Positions 63,800-64,000 of a stretch of 64,000 bases of DNA are shown here, one piece after another (position 1 is the first letter of the stretch; the number at the start of each line of letters is the position of its first letter). The notes under the pieces are model-generated. The model made no database searches, had not been told where the DNA came from, and worked only from the letters and a program-made list of their open reading frames with translations. Both the position numbers and the translations under genes were made by a program. Source of the stretch: an uncultured Paracoccaceae bacterium. GTDB taxonomy: Bacteria > Pseudomonadota > Alphaproteobacteria > Rhodobacterales > Rhodobacteraceae. The stretch covers positions 62,001 through 126,000 of the forward strand of contig CALKXV010000053.1 in the NCBI GenBank assembly GCA_938005545.1. Direction: 5' to 3'.

Positions 63800-64000
63800 T
63801 GAATTCACAAAACTTATGTTAATTAAGGGCTGATCTCCGCTCATACGACAAAACCACCTGTTGCGAAACACGTTATGGGGGAATAAAAAGACGTGGGAGA
63901 ATTCTGCTTGGTGTGTCGGTATAAAAACACGATCTAACCGACACATTCAAAAATAATAACAGACCTAGCCTGCCCAAAAAGACAACTTCTAAGTTGTTTT
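63800..64000. other. AT-rich right edge
   Basis: The last 200 bases upstream of the oxidoreductase gene are AT-rich and include TTAATTAA (63819-63826). They must contain the oxidoreductase promoter. I see no gene start before the window edge. Confidence 0.4.

Noticed and set aside
1-64000. CRISPR arrays, tRNA and rRNA genes
   Set aside because: No regularly spaced repeats, cloverleaf-forming segments or rRNA-like stretches were seen on reading both strands; a covariance-model search would be needed to exclude small RNAs.

Overview
The window is a stretch of chromosome from an alphaproteobacterium, most likely a marine Rhodobacterales (Roseobacter-group) species. The inference rests on gene order: the block pyrH / frr-uppS-cdsA-dxr-rseP-bamA-ompH-fabZ-lpxA-lpxI-lpxB, a complete soxBDAG sarcosine oxidase operon, mutL-rmuC-mscS, yfgM-like-bamB-der, ccmI, DUF1289-ruvX, and the protein sequences themselves. 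Nearly every gene uses the same moderately GC-rich codon style. I see no rRNA, tRNA, CRISPR array, prophage or intact insertion sequence.

Layout. 1-3.1 kb: end of a purine-catabolism gene (uraD, cut by the window edge), tyrS and anmK in divergent orientation, and a 62-residue exported microprotein. 3.1-5.6 kb: lon. 5.9-7.3 kb: two tandem, translationally coupled membrane proteins that look related to each other. 7.3-9.1 kb: tgt and a YebC-family regulator. 9.3-13.6 kb: mutL-rmuC-mscS. 13.6-14.7 kb: a decayed stretch with the C-terminal half of an HpcH/HpaI aldolase and a start-less membrane ORF. 14.7-17.6 kb: miaA, pyrH, dtd and a CHRD-domain protein with a VPLPA-type sorting tail. 17.8-29.0 kb: the envelope supercluster (ribosome recycling, undecaprenyl-PP, CDP-diacylglycerol, MEP isoprenoids, RseP, Bam complex, lipid A), with a 50-residue membrane ORF between rseP and bamA. 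29.0-29.7 kb: a relic of an IS30-type transposase. 29.8-31.7 kb: DUF1289, ruvX, ccmI. 31.9-38.5 kb: soxB, then an interruption of about 1.5 kb with three unrelated small genes and strong GC hairpins, then soxD-soxA-soxG. 38.6-42.0 kb: DM13 protein / TetR pair, iron superoxide dismutase, RarD, LOG-family hydrolase. 42.1-51.1 kb: LysM protein, Atm1-type ABC exporter, and a two-gene RND efflux system with an oversized pump. 51.3-56.0 kb: YfgM-like protein, bamB, der, a leucine-rich-repeat protein and an EF-hand protein. 56.3-61.5 kb: serS, ppx/gppA, a large glycosidase-like protein with an unusual hydrophobic C-terminal tail, and a Bax-inhibitor-1 family protein. 61.6-63.8 kb: a DUF1127 protein divergent from a LysR regulator with a clear T-N11-A operator between them, and a quinone-oxidoreductase-like enzyme.

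Most of the window is housekeeping and envelope biogenesis: BamA, BamB, a Skp-like chaperone, RseP, lipid A enzymes and CdsA/UppS/Dxr sit close together. The less ordinary material is at the tandem membrane pair (5.9-7.3 kb), the decayed aldolase junction (14 kb), the interruption of the sox operon (33-34.6 kb), the glycosidase-like protein (59-60.7 kb) and several small or start-less genes. I did not find a convincing novel multi-gene system. The best candidates for undescribed biology are the tandem membrane/SRPBCC-like pair, the glycosidase-like tail protein and the 50-residue ORF beside bamA.
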